From Trichaptum fuscoviolaceum (lineage: Eukaryota > Basidiomycota > Agaricomycetes > Hymenochaetales > Trichaptaceae): 64,000 bases of DNA. Under the pieces are notes generated by a model. It saw only the letters and a list, made by a program, of their open reading frames with translations. It did not search any database and was not told the DNA's origin. The stretch covers positions 3,100,001-3,164,000 of the forward strand of contig CAJSYZ010000005.1 in NCBI GenBank assembly GCA_910574455.1. Direction: 5' to 3'. Shown one piece after another: positions 12,280 through 24,832 of this stretch; within the stretch, counting starts at the first letter, position 1, and every line of letters begins with the position of its first letter. A program made the position numbers and the translations under genes.

Positions 12280-13009
12280 GCTGTAGTAAGAGCTGCACGA
12301 GGACTCGTCGAGGAGCACACTGTTGTGCAAGCCGGTTGCAAATTATTTCTGACTCGAATACTAAATCTACCGTGAGAATATACTCTACTAGTATACTGCA
12401 GTGAGTGCATTTCACATCATTTTAGGCGCCCGTCGAGCTCAACACTCGCCATGGCTCTCAGCTTCTTGTTCATTGTCCATGATCTTACCAGTTGAAACCA
12501 GCCAGGATCTACGCTTATAGCTCTGGTCGCAACCCTCCGCTATGCGAAATCTGGTTTTATAGGCCTTACTTCTGCTAGTGTGGTATATATACCCTATAGT
12601 TACCTCGCTGGTGCTTCTATCACCTAATGTCGATATGCCGTCGTTTCTAAAGCGGATGCTTCACAGTATCAGCTAGTTGATTGCCCTGTAAAAGGCAAGC
12701 TTCATATTGCTTGACGCCAAACTGCCAAAGAAAGTGGCGATGTAGACCAGTTTGCCATCCTTCCATGAATAAGCATCAGAGGCAGTGGGAATCCCATGCG
12801 TGGTCACTGTTGAGTCGCCGTATCAATCACATCACTCGACTCACTCGAACAGAGCACCTCCGAGTTGACCGACCTCTCCGACCTCTTCCTGCGCCGCATG
12901 CTGCTTCAAGTTGCTTTACCTATCCAGGGTGGAGAACTCTCCGGTTGTCGATCCACAGTCTGGTCCTGAAACGCTCGACTTTCGCATCCTGTTCTGTAAC
13001 CTGGCCATC
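12280..13009. other. Divergent promoter region
   Basis: This is the shared upstream region of ILV6 (-) and phospholipase B (+). A frame with initiation-like codons extends each gene upstream, but the ATGs chosen give the expected presequence and signal peptide. The stretch 12380-12400 has an ACTAGTATACTGCAGTGAG-type copy of the dispersed motif. Confidence 0.4.
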
Positions 13010-15921
13010 ATGGATCCTTTGTTCGCTTCTCCCACTGTATATTCAATGTCTCTTTGTCTCTTACTACTTTGTACTCGGTTTCTACTATCACACGCGCAGA
13101 GCACGAATCCGTTGGGAAGTCCCTTGGACTACGCCCCGTCGGTTAATGTCGAATGTCAAGCAGGTCCTCTGCTACGCAACTTTACGACAGATACTCAAGC
13201 ATTAAATGAGTTCGAATTGGCTTATATCCAGTCGCGGGATACGAATGTTCTCCCAGCCGCGTGGCGTTCATGGTTAGGGGATGGGTCGTCTATTGGGTAC
13301 AATCTGTCGGATTTTGAAGGACATTACCCTCGCATTGGGGTTGCGGCTTGCGGAGGAGGATTGCGAGCTTCGTTATACGACGTCGGCGTGCTATCCGGGT
13401 TCGACGCGCGCAACGAGTCTTCTCTGGCCGCCGGAACGGGAGGATTGCTGCAAGTAACATCTTACTTTACTGGCTTATCCGGTACGTAACAGACCTTCTC
13501 TGAGAAACGCGTATTACTTGCAAGCTCCCGTGGGGATCTGTAATGTGATCGTAGCGGCGAAGCGAGTTTCTATCGCATTCAGTACTCGCCCAGGCGGAGC
13601 CTCGTGTCTGTTGAGCGAAGAACTTGCAAGATGATGTGTGATTTCTGGATTTTCGCACTGACACTGTACTCTTTCTAGGCGGCTCTTGGGCTCTTGCATC
13701 TCTTGTCTTCAATAATTTTCCTAACATTAGTGACCTGGTGTTAGGGAATACTTACAAAGGTGGAGACTTATCCGGGTGGCTTCTGTCCATTGACCTTGCA
13801 ACACCGTCGGGCGTCGACCTTTTTGACAAGGACAATCAGTATTTCTATGGGAGTTTATTATGGAGTGTCCTTTCCAAGGCATACAAGAATCTGTAAGCAC
13901 GACAGCCTTGTCATACATTAAATGCTCTTACGAGTCAAATTTTCTACAGGTTTACGAGCATCACGGACCCATGGGGACGAATGGTTTCATATCATTTCCT
14001 CAATGGCACGACGAAGGACAACTTCTTCACGAACGACTCAGCGCATGGTGCGGGCATTCTATGGTCCAATATTCCAAATATTCCTGCTTTTTCCGAGCAG
14101 GCTATACCCTTCCCAATCATCATTGCTGACTCACGACCGGTTGGATCGAACTTGACGACAATACTGTCGAATACTGCGACGGTATACGAAGTGAGTATCT
14201 ATCTATGCCAATGGCTCGATCATGACCTTACTATTTAGTTAGATTACGCCTTATGAATTTGGGTCATATGACCCCGGTCTACAGGCTATGACGAACATAA
14301 CTTTTATCGGTACGAATCTTAACAATGGTCAACCTCCCAATGCAACAGGTTGTGTTCGTGGTTTCGACCAGGCATCGTTTATGATGGGAACCAGTGCAAG
14401 TCTATTCAATGTGAGCGTGTCTACTAGTAGAGGAACTTCAAGGGATTAACATATCTACTATAGCAAATTTTGGACTTTGCACATAATACGCTGGAAGAGT
14501 TTAATGGCAATGACGCACAGGGTTTACTGTATGTGCTGGCGCGACAGCTCACGGCGGTGCGTACGCGCTACGACGATGTCGCAAATTGGCCAAACGTAAG
14601 TCTGCGCGTTCGTCTGAAACTTAAACAGGGATAGCTCATTGACGCTCTTTGCATGCGCATTATCCTCGTTCCTCGCAGCCATTCCAATCAATCAAACCGG
14701 ATACGTTCCATGACTCGAACTCATCGTGGCTGGATCTTATAGACGGCGCGTCTAATATCGAAAACATTCCTCTCGGACCCCTGTTTGTGAAGGCGCGAGG
14801 GGTGGACGTTGCCATTGCGTTAGAGGGCAGTGCGGAGGACCCACATTTGTGGCCTAAGTGAGTTCACAAGCGCTCTTCACCTAAGGCACTTTGATACCCC
14901 TCGCTGACAAAATGTGTTTGATATATTGCTGTTATCCCTGCCATACGAATTCCAGTGGTACTTCTATGGTTTTTAGCCAAAAGCGCTTCGCCGAGGTCTT
15001 GAATACAACGCACCAAGGCTTCCCTCCAATACCCGACAGCGTCGCCGACTTCATCTCCACTGGTGCAAATGCTCGGCCTATCTTTTTTGGGTGCTTCCCA
15101 ACGCAGAACCCACCCGAGTTTCCCATCGTGATGTACTTCCCGAACGCGCCTCCTCTCGATGGTAGTGAGCCGGTGACAAAGTGAGTTAGCATCGCCTTAC
15201 CAGTCTGTGACCCGTCCAAGCTGACCTGCTTTTGTGCCATCCGCGCCGCAGCACGGACACGTTTAAGCTGTCGTATACGGACGTCCATACGTCCCTGTTT
15301 TTAGATCAGGTGCACGCAGTATCGACAGGCGGCTTCGTGCCCAACGCCACCGGCGCAGATCCCAACTTTGGGCGATGCCTGCAGTGTGGGGCCATCGACC
15401 GCGCGCGGTTCAAAGTCACACCCGTCGTCCCACGTTCAGATTTCTGCGAGACGTGCTTCCAACAATATTGCTACGATCCTAACAACCCTCCGAGTGCATC
15501 AGAAATCATAGGTCGAAGATTGCAGTTCGTTGATCCTGATCCACAGGGTATCTCGAAGGTCGAGGGATTCCTCAGTCGTGATAAGATAGGTCTGATAGTC
15601 GGCCTACTCGTTCTTGTGCTCGTGGTGGCAGCGGCCATAATTATCATGTGAGTATTTCCCATCGGTATTTTCTCTCACTGTTCGCTAACAGATTTCTGCG
15701 CCTCTATTTACAACTTATCAATATGATGTACGAATCCCGTGGTCATCATCTTCGCATGCAATTGCACGGCAATATCATTGTAATGCATCAGTCGCAAACT
15801 CCGCGCACGACGACAACGACGGTATCAATTCTTGCAAAACCACGATCTTTGGGTCCTGAAAGACTCTGAGTATACGGGCGTCTCGGATGACTTGCAAGAG
15901 CCTCCGTCTTCCAAGAAATAG
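13010..15921 (+). CDS. Lysophospholipase / phospholipase B
   Basis: Nine exons give about 718 aa: 13010-13481, 13679-13892, 13950-14190, 14243-14410, 14464-14595, 14679-14857, 14956-15180, 15252-15647, 15792-15921. A hydrophobic signal peptide (MSLCLLLLCTRFLLS at residues 13-27) leads into the cPLA2/PLB catalytic domain. The oxyanion arginine motif is GGGLRA, the nucleophile sits in GLSGGSW across the first intron, and the Asp motifs are ITDPWGR and IIADSRP. Paired cysteines and several N-glycosylation sequons fit a secreted or wall-associated enzyme that removes acyl chains from phospholipids. A hydrophobic helix (IGLIVGLLVLVLVVAAA) near the end, followed in the preferred splice by basic RKLRARRQRR, suggests a single-pass anchor. 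The C-terminus is less sure: reading through the last donor ends at a TGA at 15648-15650, and a 39-nt extra exon is possible. The first intron (197 bp) is unusually long. Confidence 0.92.
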
Positions 15922-16362
15922 CCTTGTGTGTAGTTTAGTATGATGTCCGCTCACTATTTTCTCTATCTACATATTTACCCTCCCTCTTTCGGTTCAATGA
16001 CTCTCACTGTTTAGAATCATATTTATATGGACTTTATATTACGGACTTATTCACCCTTGATTGTACTTAGTATATGTGTACTATACTTTGAATGAGTATG
16101 TTAGTGCTTGCCTGATCCACATTATCAGGTATTGCGAACTTCATTTTTAGCTGATGGACATGATCATGATGTAGGCGTTTGTTTATGTTTATGGTGATTG
16201 TACATCATAGTGTTACATATGTACGATTAGATGCATCAATGTACACTCAAACCTTATGTAAAGAAAGGACGGAGAACAACATAAGTAGTACTCTCACGGA
16301 GTTACAAGGATCACCGACAGACGGTCAGCCCTCTGCCTGTAGTAAGCGAATAGGATTCGGAG
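15922..16362. other. Convergent intergenic region
   Basis: These are AT-rich 3' flanks of the phospholipase gene and the seven-transmembrane copy 2 gene. No gene or RNA is seen. Confidence 0.5.
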
Positions 16363-18097
16363 TTAGGAATCGTTGTCTAAAGCGCCCGCCTGAATGAGGG
16401 CCTTTGACGGCGTAGGGGGTAGCGGCTTTGAAGTCAAGGCTGGCCGGCGCTTGCATTGAATCATATACCAGAACTGCGTTATGCCCCAGGCGTTAAGTAG
16501 TTCCTGTAGTAAGGGGGAGAAAGTGACAAGCGTGGAATGGACGCGATAGAGTAATCAGTCACGACTCGAGTTAGCTATGTAAAGGAAAATCAAAGTTTGG
16601 AGAATGAAGGCGAAGATCCGACGAGAATGGAGGTCAAATGTTATGCATGATGTAACTTACGGCTTGTGTTCCAAAGATAATGAACGCCGCTGTCGGCACT
16701 ATAGAGCGGGGCAATGATAGCGTCAATCCGCTAAATTCCGAGTCCCAGGGAAGTTTGGGATCGAATACTTACGAGACGCTTGAATAATATACGGTGCGTA
16801 GTTGCCTTGCTCGGCCCAAAATCCCATACAAGCCCTAAAAAAAGGAGATCAGACACATACAGTCAGCTTAGGAGACTGTTCAGCGGTGAACATGATGACT
16901 TACAGAAGAGCGAGTACCGAATACATGCTAAAGAAAAAGACGCGTACAAGGAGAGACAGAGCCGGGCCCGACCCTGTGCTCATCTGCGCGAATGATTTTT
17001 TCATATAGTACAACTTAATTCCAATAAGCACTAGAGGAAGGTAAACACGAGTGTTTGTTCTCTAGGATAGAGTCCCTTTTCGTTCTGAACGCGAATACAA
17101 CTCAAGCCAAGACATACCTTCAAAGACCAGAACGCAGAGCAATAAGATGCCTGAGCATCCAGGAACGAGATCCCTGGATATATAGCTTGAGGATTAGCGT
17201 AGTCCAGCTAAGAGCAAGGTATGACGTTCACTCACACGATTTGCAGATTAATTGTGCAGTAAAAGAAATACCGTTCTCTTGTAACGACCCGAGGGTAGGC
17301 GGCGCCGATCTAAAGTCGTATAATAAATGTATATTAGTTTTTGGTATCCTGGTAGTAGTACCTAGTAATTCAAATAAGAATTGTACGTACAACCGCCATG
17401 GATATGACAAACCCGACGAAGAGAATATAAGGTGCTGCCAGAAGCTAGAGCAGGGAAAACCATTTGAGTTTGAGAAAGTATACGGTGCACAGCAGAACAT
17501 ACTGTGTAATCACGCCACGTCTGAGCATTGAAGGTCATGAACCTTCTGTCAAGCGAATTCAGGCCAAACCAGAGCTAAGGGTGTCGTGATTAGATTGCTA
17601 CTGAACGTCGTCGACAAAAATATGGGTGGCTTAGAGCTCTAACATTGAGCACGAAAGCTAATCCTGCTGCAGAACACCTACAGAATAAGCTTTATTAGTT
17701 CGGATTGTAAGAAGAGTCATTTCTCCCCTACATCACCGAGGTGCCGTAGATAAGTGATGCCTGTGACAGACATAGCGCATTAGGAGGTTCAGGCCCGAAT
17801 TGCCAGCCAACATAAAGACTGTATCAATAGAGATTGTCGTATTCGCTGTAAGCGTGTATGCATGTGTTATTACAGGAAGCATGCAACGGAGACGTACAGA
17901 AGACAAAAGGACGTGGAATAGAGCACCCAGGTGACAAGGAAATTAATCAGCAATGGATGGCGGCGCATACCCTTGCCGAGGAGGAGCGTCGCAAGAATAA
18001 TTGGCACGCCCACATGGCCTCCGAATATCTGAAGCACAAAATAAATCGGAATGATGAGCTTCTTGTACGCAGCGCTTCCGGACCCGGGGTCGAGCAA
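16363..18097 (-). CDS. Seven-transmembrane receptor-like protein (copy 2)
   Basis: Eleven exons join in phase to 314 aa: 18097-17898, 17818-17732, 17677-17644, 17574-17503, 17444-17391, 17309-17236, 17173-17118, 17030-16904, 16834-16773, 16698-16661, 16503-16363. It is clearly a paralogue of the gene at 8446-9871: KGMRRHPLLINFLVTWVLYS, QFGPEPPNALCLSQASLIYG, LLAAPYILFVGFVI, DLVPGCSGILLLCVLVFE, PTAAFIIFGTQ, LLNAWG. Exons 2-9 have the same lengths as copy 1 (87, 34, 72, 54, 74, 56, 127, 62 nt), which strongly supports both models. Here the last copy-1 exon is split by an extra intron. Function is unknown; the topology suggests a surface receptor or transporter-like protein. Confidence 0.82.
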
Positions 18098-19483
18098 CAG
18101 CGACTCCGCTATTCGGAGTTAATCCATCGATGGAGTCGTAGCACAGGTTTGGGAAGTAAAGTGTCATGGAAGACAAATAATCCAATGTGTTACCGAAGGA
18201 AAGGAGGCAATTGAATTGTCGGGAATGAGAGTGACAATTGATTTCAGGTCAGCTCGTTGCCGATGAACGTAACACATAAGAGAATGGCTTACGGTGAACT
18301 TCAATCATAGTCTGCGGTAAATCGTCTAGTCCTGTCAAATTCCTAGTGGGGAAGAAAAAGGACTGCATGCCTGCATGCATGAGTGAAATGTCAGGTAGAC
18401 GAATGTGAAAAAAAGAGCGAAATGGTAGTGCAATGAAATACGCACCATCGTGAATTGTACTTAAGGCAAGGCCACACTACGCAATCAAGATGATCATAGG
18501 ATTCCATCCCGGTTCCTCTTGAAGGTCGTCAGGGTCGGTCGTAGGTGGCTACAGACGCTCGTAAACCAGCGTGTCCGATTCCCCACATACGACGATCAGA
18601 TTCACAGAAGAGAGACAGTGATGTTGTGCGAATAAGGCATTTCAAGCCTCCGTAGCTTTGCCATTGATATTACTAGCGCGTGTTCATCGATGCATCGTCA
18701 AATCGACAGGGAAGCGAACGCTCGTTAACAAGATACACGACAGGGTTGACATGTTGCATATATGGGACCACTGTGTTCACATTACCTCAGAGTTCATGCA
18801 CGAAGAGCAGGACCAGGTAATTTTCAGCTCAAACGATTTCTAAAGCACTGGTAAGTGGGAAATTGAAGCAAGAGGCGGCGGGCGCAGTCGGTCGCCACCG
18901 TTCAAGTTCAAGTTGCCTATTTGGGTCACATGTGACTATTAATGATGTGACGGAGGAGTTATCGGTAAATCCGGAGCCCTCAGCAGCCGGTACCGTGTCG
19001 TGTTTACACAAGTTTGCAGTGGTGAGTCCGTGTGACTGGTAACCCTAAAAAAGGAGCTTTACGAGTCGAGTCTTAAAACTTTGAAGTGCCAGTGTCTTGT
19101 CGTTACATTGAGACACTGACAAGCACGAATCACTCACAAAGCACAGCAACAAAACAATCATCTCCTCGTTGCTCCAGGCGCCGCCTTCATGCAAGCTGAA
19201 CATTTGCCCCTAGATTCACAAAAGGAGCTACCATCACCGACTTCTATTCAAGTTTAGTATGTGAATTTTCTTTATCCGATCATGTCAGAGTGTTCGCCAC
19301 TCTTTCGGTGCGTTTATTAAATAGTCTGGAAAAGTATGATTTACTGCCCGTGTCTCATTGGCTCGCCTTCAAGAGCCTGCTTTATAGTAGCACCCGACGG
19401 GATGCTCGATCGAACATGGTACTCATCTTCGTATCTCTGCCTGCTTTCCGATCTCCTGTAGAATCTTCTCTCCCAACGCCCTA
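18098..19483. other. Divergent intergenic region
   Basis: This is the upstream region of seven-transmembrane copy 2 (-) and of the TLC-domain gene (+). No recognisable gene is seen. A GCATGCCTGCATGCATGAG stretch lies near 18365. CT-rich sequence just before 19484 fits a fungal promoter. Confidence 0.4.
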
Positions 19484-20371
19484 ATGCCTGACATACTGGG
19501 CTTCGCTCTCTCTTCCTTATCTGCTTTCGCCCTTTCGTACACCTGCTTTTGGTTCACGCACCGGCATTTCGAAGACTCCAAGCAAAAGGCATGGATTGTC
19601 ACTCTCCTTTCAAGTACTGTAATGGCTACAGGCAGCCTACCGTTCCTATGGCGTTATCTTAGGGCGCATGGGGACGTCCTCCTTGTCCCGAACTTCGACT
19701 GGCTGTCACAAACACTGTGCGCAGCCTTCCAGGGCTTTCTCCTGTCCGACCTCGCTTTAGGATCACAGTTCTACGCCCAGCATTTGACGCCCGCCCTCGG
19801 TTGGGGCCACCATCTAGCGTATGCCGTGATATTGCCGTACATCACGTACCGCGGATGGGCACGTGTCTTTGCCCTATGCCTTGCAATGGAGATTCCCACG
19901 TGCATGCTTGCAGCTTCGTTTCTGTTCCCGAAGCTTAGGAACGACATGCTGTTCGCACTGCTGTTCTTCGCAACGAGGGTCGTATTTCATATTTCCCTGT
20001 TCGTGGCGTATGTAAAGCCGCGGGGACGGACTGGCGGAGTTGATGGGAGTTACATACCGGCGCTTCTACTCGCCACGGCTCTCCTCATGCATCTTTCATG
20101 GTTCATTAATTCCGTTTTCGGAATACTACGGCGTAGGACCCAGGCCAGGATCGTAAACCCGACTAAGTATGTGACAGAAACGGTCTCCGAGACCTCTATC
20201 GAAAGCAACGTTCAGCCAGGAAAACGACAACAAATACAGCTTTCGAGTATAGTCGTGCGCAGTAATTTGAAGACAATGCCCAGTATGTATCAAGCACTTC
20301 AGTCAGGTGATTCTCGAATACAATCGTCTGAGGTATTTCCTCTGCTCTCCCTGCAATATGAATCTCTCTGA
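19484..20371 (+). CDS. TLC-domain (TRAM-LAG1-CLN8) membrane protein
   Basis: A single-exon frame of 295 aa, unusual in this intron-rich window. It has about seven hydrophobic segments from residue 3 to about 215, then a soluble Ser/Thr-rich tail. The central WGHHLAYAVILPYITYRGW, followed by LAMEIPTCML, is the TLC signature (a paired histidine, then a conserved Glu). TLC proteins of the TMEM56/CLN8 type act in ER membrane lipid homeostasis or trafficking; the Lag1 ceramide synthases are relatives. There is no homeobox, and the length argues against ceramide synthase. The exact substrate cannot be told from sequence. Confidence 0.72.
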   Translation: MPDILGFALSSLSAFALSYTCFWFTHRHFEDSKQKAWIVTLLSSTVMATGSLPFLWRYLRAHGDVLLVPNFDWLSQTLCAAFQGFLLSDLALGSQFYAQHLTPALGWGHHLAYAVILPYITYRGWARVFALCLAMEIPTCMLAASFLFPKLRNDMLFALLFFATRVVFHISLFVAYVKPRGRTGGVDGSYIPALLLATALLMHLSWFINSVFGILRRRTQARIVNPTKYVTETVSETSIESNVQPGKRQQIQLSSIVVRSNLKTMPSMYQALQSGDSRIQSSEVFPLLSLQYESL

Positions 20372-20712
20372 CTGCTTGAATCTAGTTGTCATAATGCTGC
20401 GTTAGTAAAGCCATATTCGGATTGTCATTCGATTGCTAACAACCGCAAGAACGTGTCGAGGTCCCGAGTCATTTCCCCGCACTCCCCCTGTTTTCTTCTT
20501 GATTTATGTTCCTATCTCTACATCTTCTTCATTGGGCATGTTTCAGGCTATTCTATAGAGGCTTTACATTCTTTCACTTGGGTCATCTTGGAATTTATTT
20601 AATATGTAGACTCTGACGTCCTAAGTTTGTGCGACATTAGAAGTAGCTACTACGATATAAGTATGAAGGCGAACTGCAGACTATTTCTCCGAAAGAAGTA
20701 TCAGTTGAATTC

Positions 20713-23183
20713 TCAAAGAGCAGCTTTTCCTGCGGTCTGAACAATCGTACATGAGTACAACGTAACAATACTCTTACAATACGAAATTTGTTGACTTACC
20801 TCGATTGGCAGGAGACAAGAAAGTAGCGCAGCGAGCAGGAAGAGGGAGGCTGAGACGAATACCGGTCTGCAACGCTGGTCAACAAAGGATCTGTGCGAAA
20901 GGATCTGAAGATTATGCGTACGCGTCTGGATTGATTGAGGTAGTCGACCCATTTCGACTGGTGGTCGCAATTTTTACGACAGGCGCAAGAATGCCCGTGA
21001 TTCTATTGAATGCTGAGCAAAGAGCATCGCCTGTTCCCCTGTGAGGTGCCGGAAATACTTCCGGGGTGTATGCGAAGAGTACGCCATACATCTAAATGCG
21101 TGGCGTCTATCAATCAGTCCTCGATCCTGAAGGCCGATGGTCAACGAAGCGGGTTGAACTTACGGCGTTCCTATGAAGAAAGAATCAGTCTGGAGTTGAT
21201 CAATATGTAGACGGAAAGACTTACTGTGTCAAAGACGATGCGCAAGAGTAGCCGAGATACGCTGCGTTCGTTTTGGCCGTTGTGAACAGGAACAAGAAGA
21301 GGCCTGTTAGCATGGTAGATACTGCGAGCGCGAGCTTTCGTCCGCCGATGGAGATCCGTCCCGTTTGCCGGGTCCAGTCTACGAGGACACATGCAATGAT
21401 GGACCCGGGGATTCCCATGACAGAAACAATACTGTAGTCGCGGTAGGTCTCGTTGAGCGAGTTTGAAGCCGACTTGAGGCGGTCTTCGAGGTAGAGAGGG
21501 AGGTATGAATTATACAAAGGGTATGCAAGGCCTATAATTCTGTCAAGACATCAGGAATTCGATCGGGTACTGTCATCTATTGTATTTACCCCCAGATTAA
21601 TATGGTGAGTGTGGTATTCACAGAGAGCCTCTGAGTAGAAAAGAGTGGGCGAACATGAGATCTAAAGTATAAGCCTTAGTCGCAATCAATCCAAGATTTT
21701 AACGACAAAACTCACAGAGAAAAGTTCTGAAAAGAAGACCTTAAGACACGGAAAATAGAAGGCTTCTCTCCGGAGGTCTCCGCACCCGGAACTGAAGTCA
21801 AATCATCCACTGTCAGCGAAATGCTTTTACCGTTTCGATGTGCAATATATTGCAAAGCCTAGTAGATTGAAGGTGATATCAGGGTTTCGTGTTAGGGTCT
21901 ACACAGCTACAAGTGAATCCCTACCTGAATAACTTCTTCATCCCGACCATTCGCAGCGAGATATTTTGGCGATTCCTGGAGGGTAAATATGACGTATCGA
22001 CATAAGAACATCACGATCGTGAGTCCGCCCCTGATCAATAGTAAATTAATGAGGAAGGCAAGGATTTAATCTTTGACTTACAAGGTATATCTGCGCGAAA
22101 TAACGAAAATCGAGCCATCAGATAAGATGGTCTTGACAGAAAGACTCACAATGAGTATCTCCAGCCTTGATTTGACCCCCTCGGACATTCCCCAGCCGGA
22201 AGGTCAGAGCTACATGAGAAATTGATAATCATAGGCCAGACTACGAGTGAGGCCACGAGCTGCCCCAGGGACCACCAAGCTGATAGAAAAGTCAACACCC
22301 ACTTCGACAACTATGAGTCATTGTCTTATTCAAGATGAACTACACATGGGAACGTACCTGGTGTGACTGGGGAATCTGCTCGAGGAAAAGCGCGCCTAGA
22401 TAGATTCAGTTTTCAATTCTTTCGAGTCTATCAAAGCCAGACTTCGCACCATCAACTGGAAGGCTTTAGACTAATGAATTAGCTTTCAAATAGCTCAGCG
22501 TGAGACAACATAAAATACTCACTTTCCGCCTACTCCAAATCCTACACAAGCGATGAGTGAACATAAGGTCACGAAGTTTGGTGAACCTCCTGCAGCTACT
22601 CCAAATATTCCCTATGTCGAAGTAGAATTAGACTATCCATTTTGATATCTTGAAGGACCTCGACCGTACCGCAATAGAGAGCGTGAACTGCCAACTCAAC
22701 TTACGGCCAATAACGTCCGCGAGACATCCCCAGATGGTTGCGCCAGTAATCAAGCCTGCATACAGAGCAAGTGTGGCAAATTCAACCCGAGATGGGTCGA
22801 ATTCTTCCCGGACCTGCGGGAGGATTACTGCAACGGCTTGTAACCACAGATCTAAGAGATGTTGAGAATTTTATCGAAGGTTGCTTTACAGGGAAACAAA
22901 CTGTCTGCCATCCACCCCAATCCCGAGAGTAGGAACAACTCGAACTGATATCGTCCGAAGCCTATCTCTTCTTGAAGACAGCGATTAACTAGACGAAATC
23001 AATATTCTCTGTCAGATGTAGAACTAGATCAAAACATGAACTTGTCATGTACTCACTTAGATTGCTCTTCAGCTCGTAAGATTTGTTTACACCCTCTCCA
23101 GGAACATCACATCTAACTATGGTACTGACGCCTACTTGTGAGTCCGCCGGGCCCTCCAGTTTGTCAAGTTTCGAGTTCGACAT
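20713..23183 (-). CDS. MFS transporter, intact copy (SVOP-like)
   Basis: A multi-exon gene from ATG at 23183 (MSNSKLDKLEGP) to TGA at 20713 (end PIETAGKAAL). Exon 1 is 23183-23057. Frames read include GFGRYQFELFLLSGLGWMAD, LWLQAVAVILPQVREEF, GATIWGCLADVIGRKLSWQ (the MFS loop 2-3 GxxxDxxGRK motif), NLPVDGA, FLSAWWSLGQLVASLVVWP, LQESPKYLAANGRDEEVI, IVSVMGIPGSIIACVLVDW and FAYTPEVFPAPHRGTGDA. These define a 12-helix major facilitator of the SV2/SVOP-like type, often annotated in fungi as sugar or organic-anion transporters. The substrate is not readable. A 9-nt microexon (22090-22082) is needed to join RYSL to YTLGG. A decayed second copy lies at 48780-56229. Confidence 0.85.
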
Positions 23184-24832
23184 TGTTGACGGAGAGATTG
23201 AGAAATCGTGAGTGATGAAGGTGGGAAGTGGTATGTCGAAAATCTTCGCATGTCTCGCCTTTATATCGCGAGTGTGCCAGTGTGTCAGAGAAAAAAGACA
23301 AAGTCCGGTCTTGCGGCACACAAGTCGATGAATCTACTTTCAAATATCAGTTCATCCGATGCCTCGGTTAAGACCAAGCGCCGGTGAAGGTTGGTTGATC
23401 ATATGCTGGACCGAACATTGTTTGAGGGCTCAACTGGTTTGAACTTTCATAATGACGTCTTTTCGCTCAAATCTACCTCCGTTTGAGAAGATTTCAGAAA
23501 GAAGCAAAACGCATTTGAAATGACATACAGATTGGCAAGGTCAAGCCGTTTAACATTCTTCGTTCCGATTGGATGAAGCGATAGATTTGGGGCTTGTTTC
23601 TTCTCCTTGGCCGCCGTCCCGTCTCAAGTGTTGCAAACTGGTCACCGCTACTATCATCTGAGATTCGGGCTGCATAAAACACGTTAACTGTGTTCCTTGC
23701 GGAAAGCTACATAGGCTCTTGGGCGATTCCGACTGACCGCTACGCTTATACATACTGGGCGAAGTCGATCGTAGCAGGGAAAGTTTGACAGAGAAACAAG
23801 ATTGTCTGAATGTTGGACTTTCCCAAACAACAAAGTCAGAGGCCGGCATGATGTTGACAAACATACTAATCAGTTTCTCCACATACCTCAAGCGAACCTG
23901 ACATATAATCATGAGTACACTTCAGAGGTTGGTTGCATCTAATTCTCCTCAAGACGGTGAAATGCAATAGAATTTGTAATCTGTCTTGTGCAGAAAGGCT
24001 GACACTTAGTAACATATATGTAAATTTTATTTATGAAAAAGTGGAGTAAAACCTTTCGTTAGAGCTCAGGTCATGAAACATCATGTATCAGAAACCAGAA
24101 AACTTTGCGGACTCCATATCAATTCACTTCAAGCATCCTAAGAATATTGGTATATTCTACAGATTCAGTACGAAGACGGCATTATATATTAAAGGATGGG
24201 CACCCACCAGTACCCAAGTCCAGTAGCATCTTGGTGCGTAGCAAAGAATCAACGTGGACTAGGATAGCTATGCATGGTCATGAGTGCTTAACTCGCGGCG
24301 TCGGATCTTTTTGCTCTGCTTCCGGATCTCAAGAAAGCCTGGAAATGATAAATGCCGTTGCAACGAGGGCCAAGTATGCCTCTCTTCGTAGCTCCAGATA
24401 GTAAGATCACTACTTTTAGTCCAAAGCGCCTATTCCAAAGTTTGTCAATGACTTCATAGTATGGAGACAGTAGAGAGGATTGGGATTATAGTTAAACATA
24501 AGCCATATTGGTCCCGGTGGAATCGGCCAAAGTGGCTGCGAAACATTGACTCCAGAATAAGGCTAAGACTGAAACACTGATGAACTTTTGCTCCCACATG
24601 AGGAACAAACGATGAGTGCGGGGTAGGAGCACAGCGAGGATGATGTACGCAAGCAAATGGGGTTCAGACTCTTGGTTGGGTGAACTGCCAGTGTACTAGT
24701 AGTATTTGCATATATTTGCCCCGCGTCTAGAACAGCATCGACCGTCCATCATGGACACAGTCTGCGCACTTGCTCTTATACGCTCATCTCTTCTATCTTC
24801 TGCAAATTTTCGCGGCAGCGAGCGATTTGGCG
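23184..24832. other. Intergenic region
   Basis: This lies upstream of the MFS gene (-) and of the kinase gene (+). No convincing gene is seen; frames at 23550-23912 and 24105-24401 lack domains. At 24688-24712 there is a copy of the dispersed motif GCCAGTGTACTAGTAGTAT. An ATG at 24751 in another frame could lead a non-coding or alternative first exon of the kinase gene. Confidence 0.4.

Noticed and set aside
15648..15869. Frame following the phospholipase membrane helix
   Set aside because: An alternative 3' exon is possible, but the splice to 15792 gives a membrane helix followed at once by basic residues and a natural acidic end, so I preferred it.
17055..17531. 158-codon plus-strand frame
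   Set aside because: It overlaps exons 4-7 of the minus-strand seven-transmembrane gene, whose exon lengths match its paralogue; it has no domain of its own.
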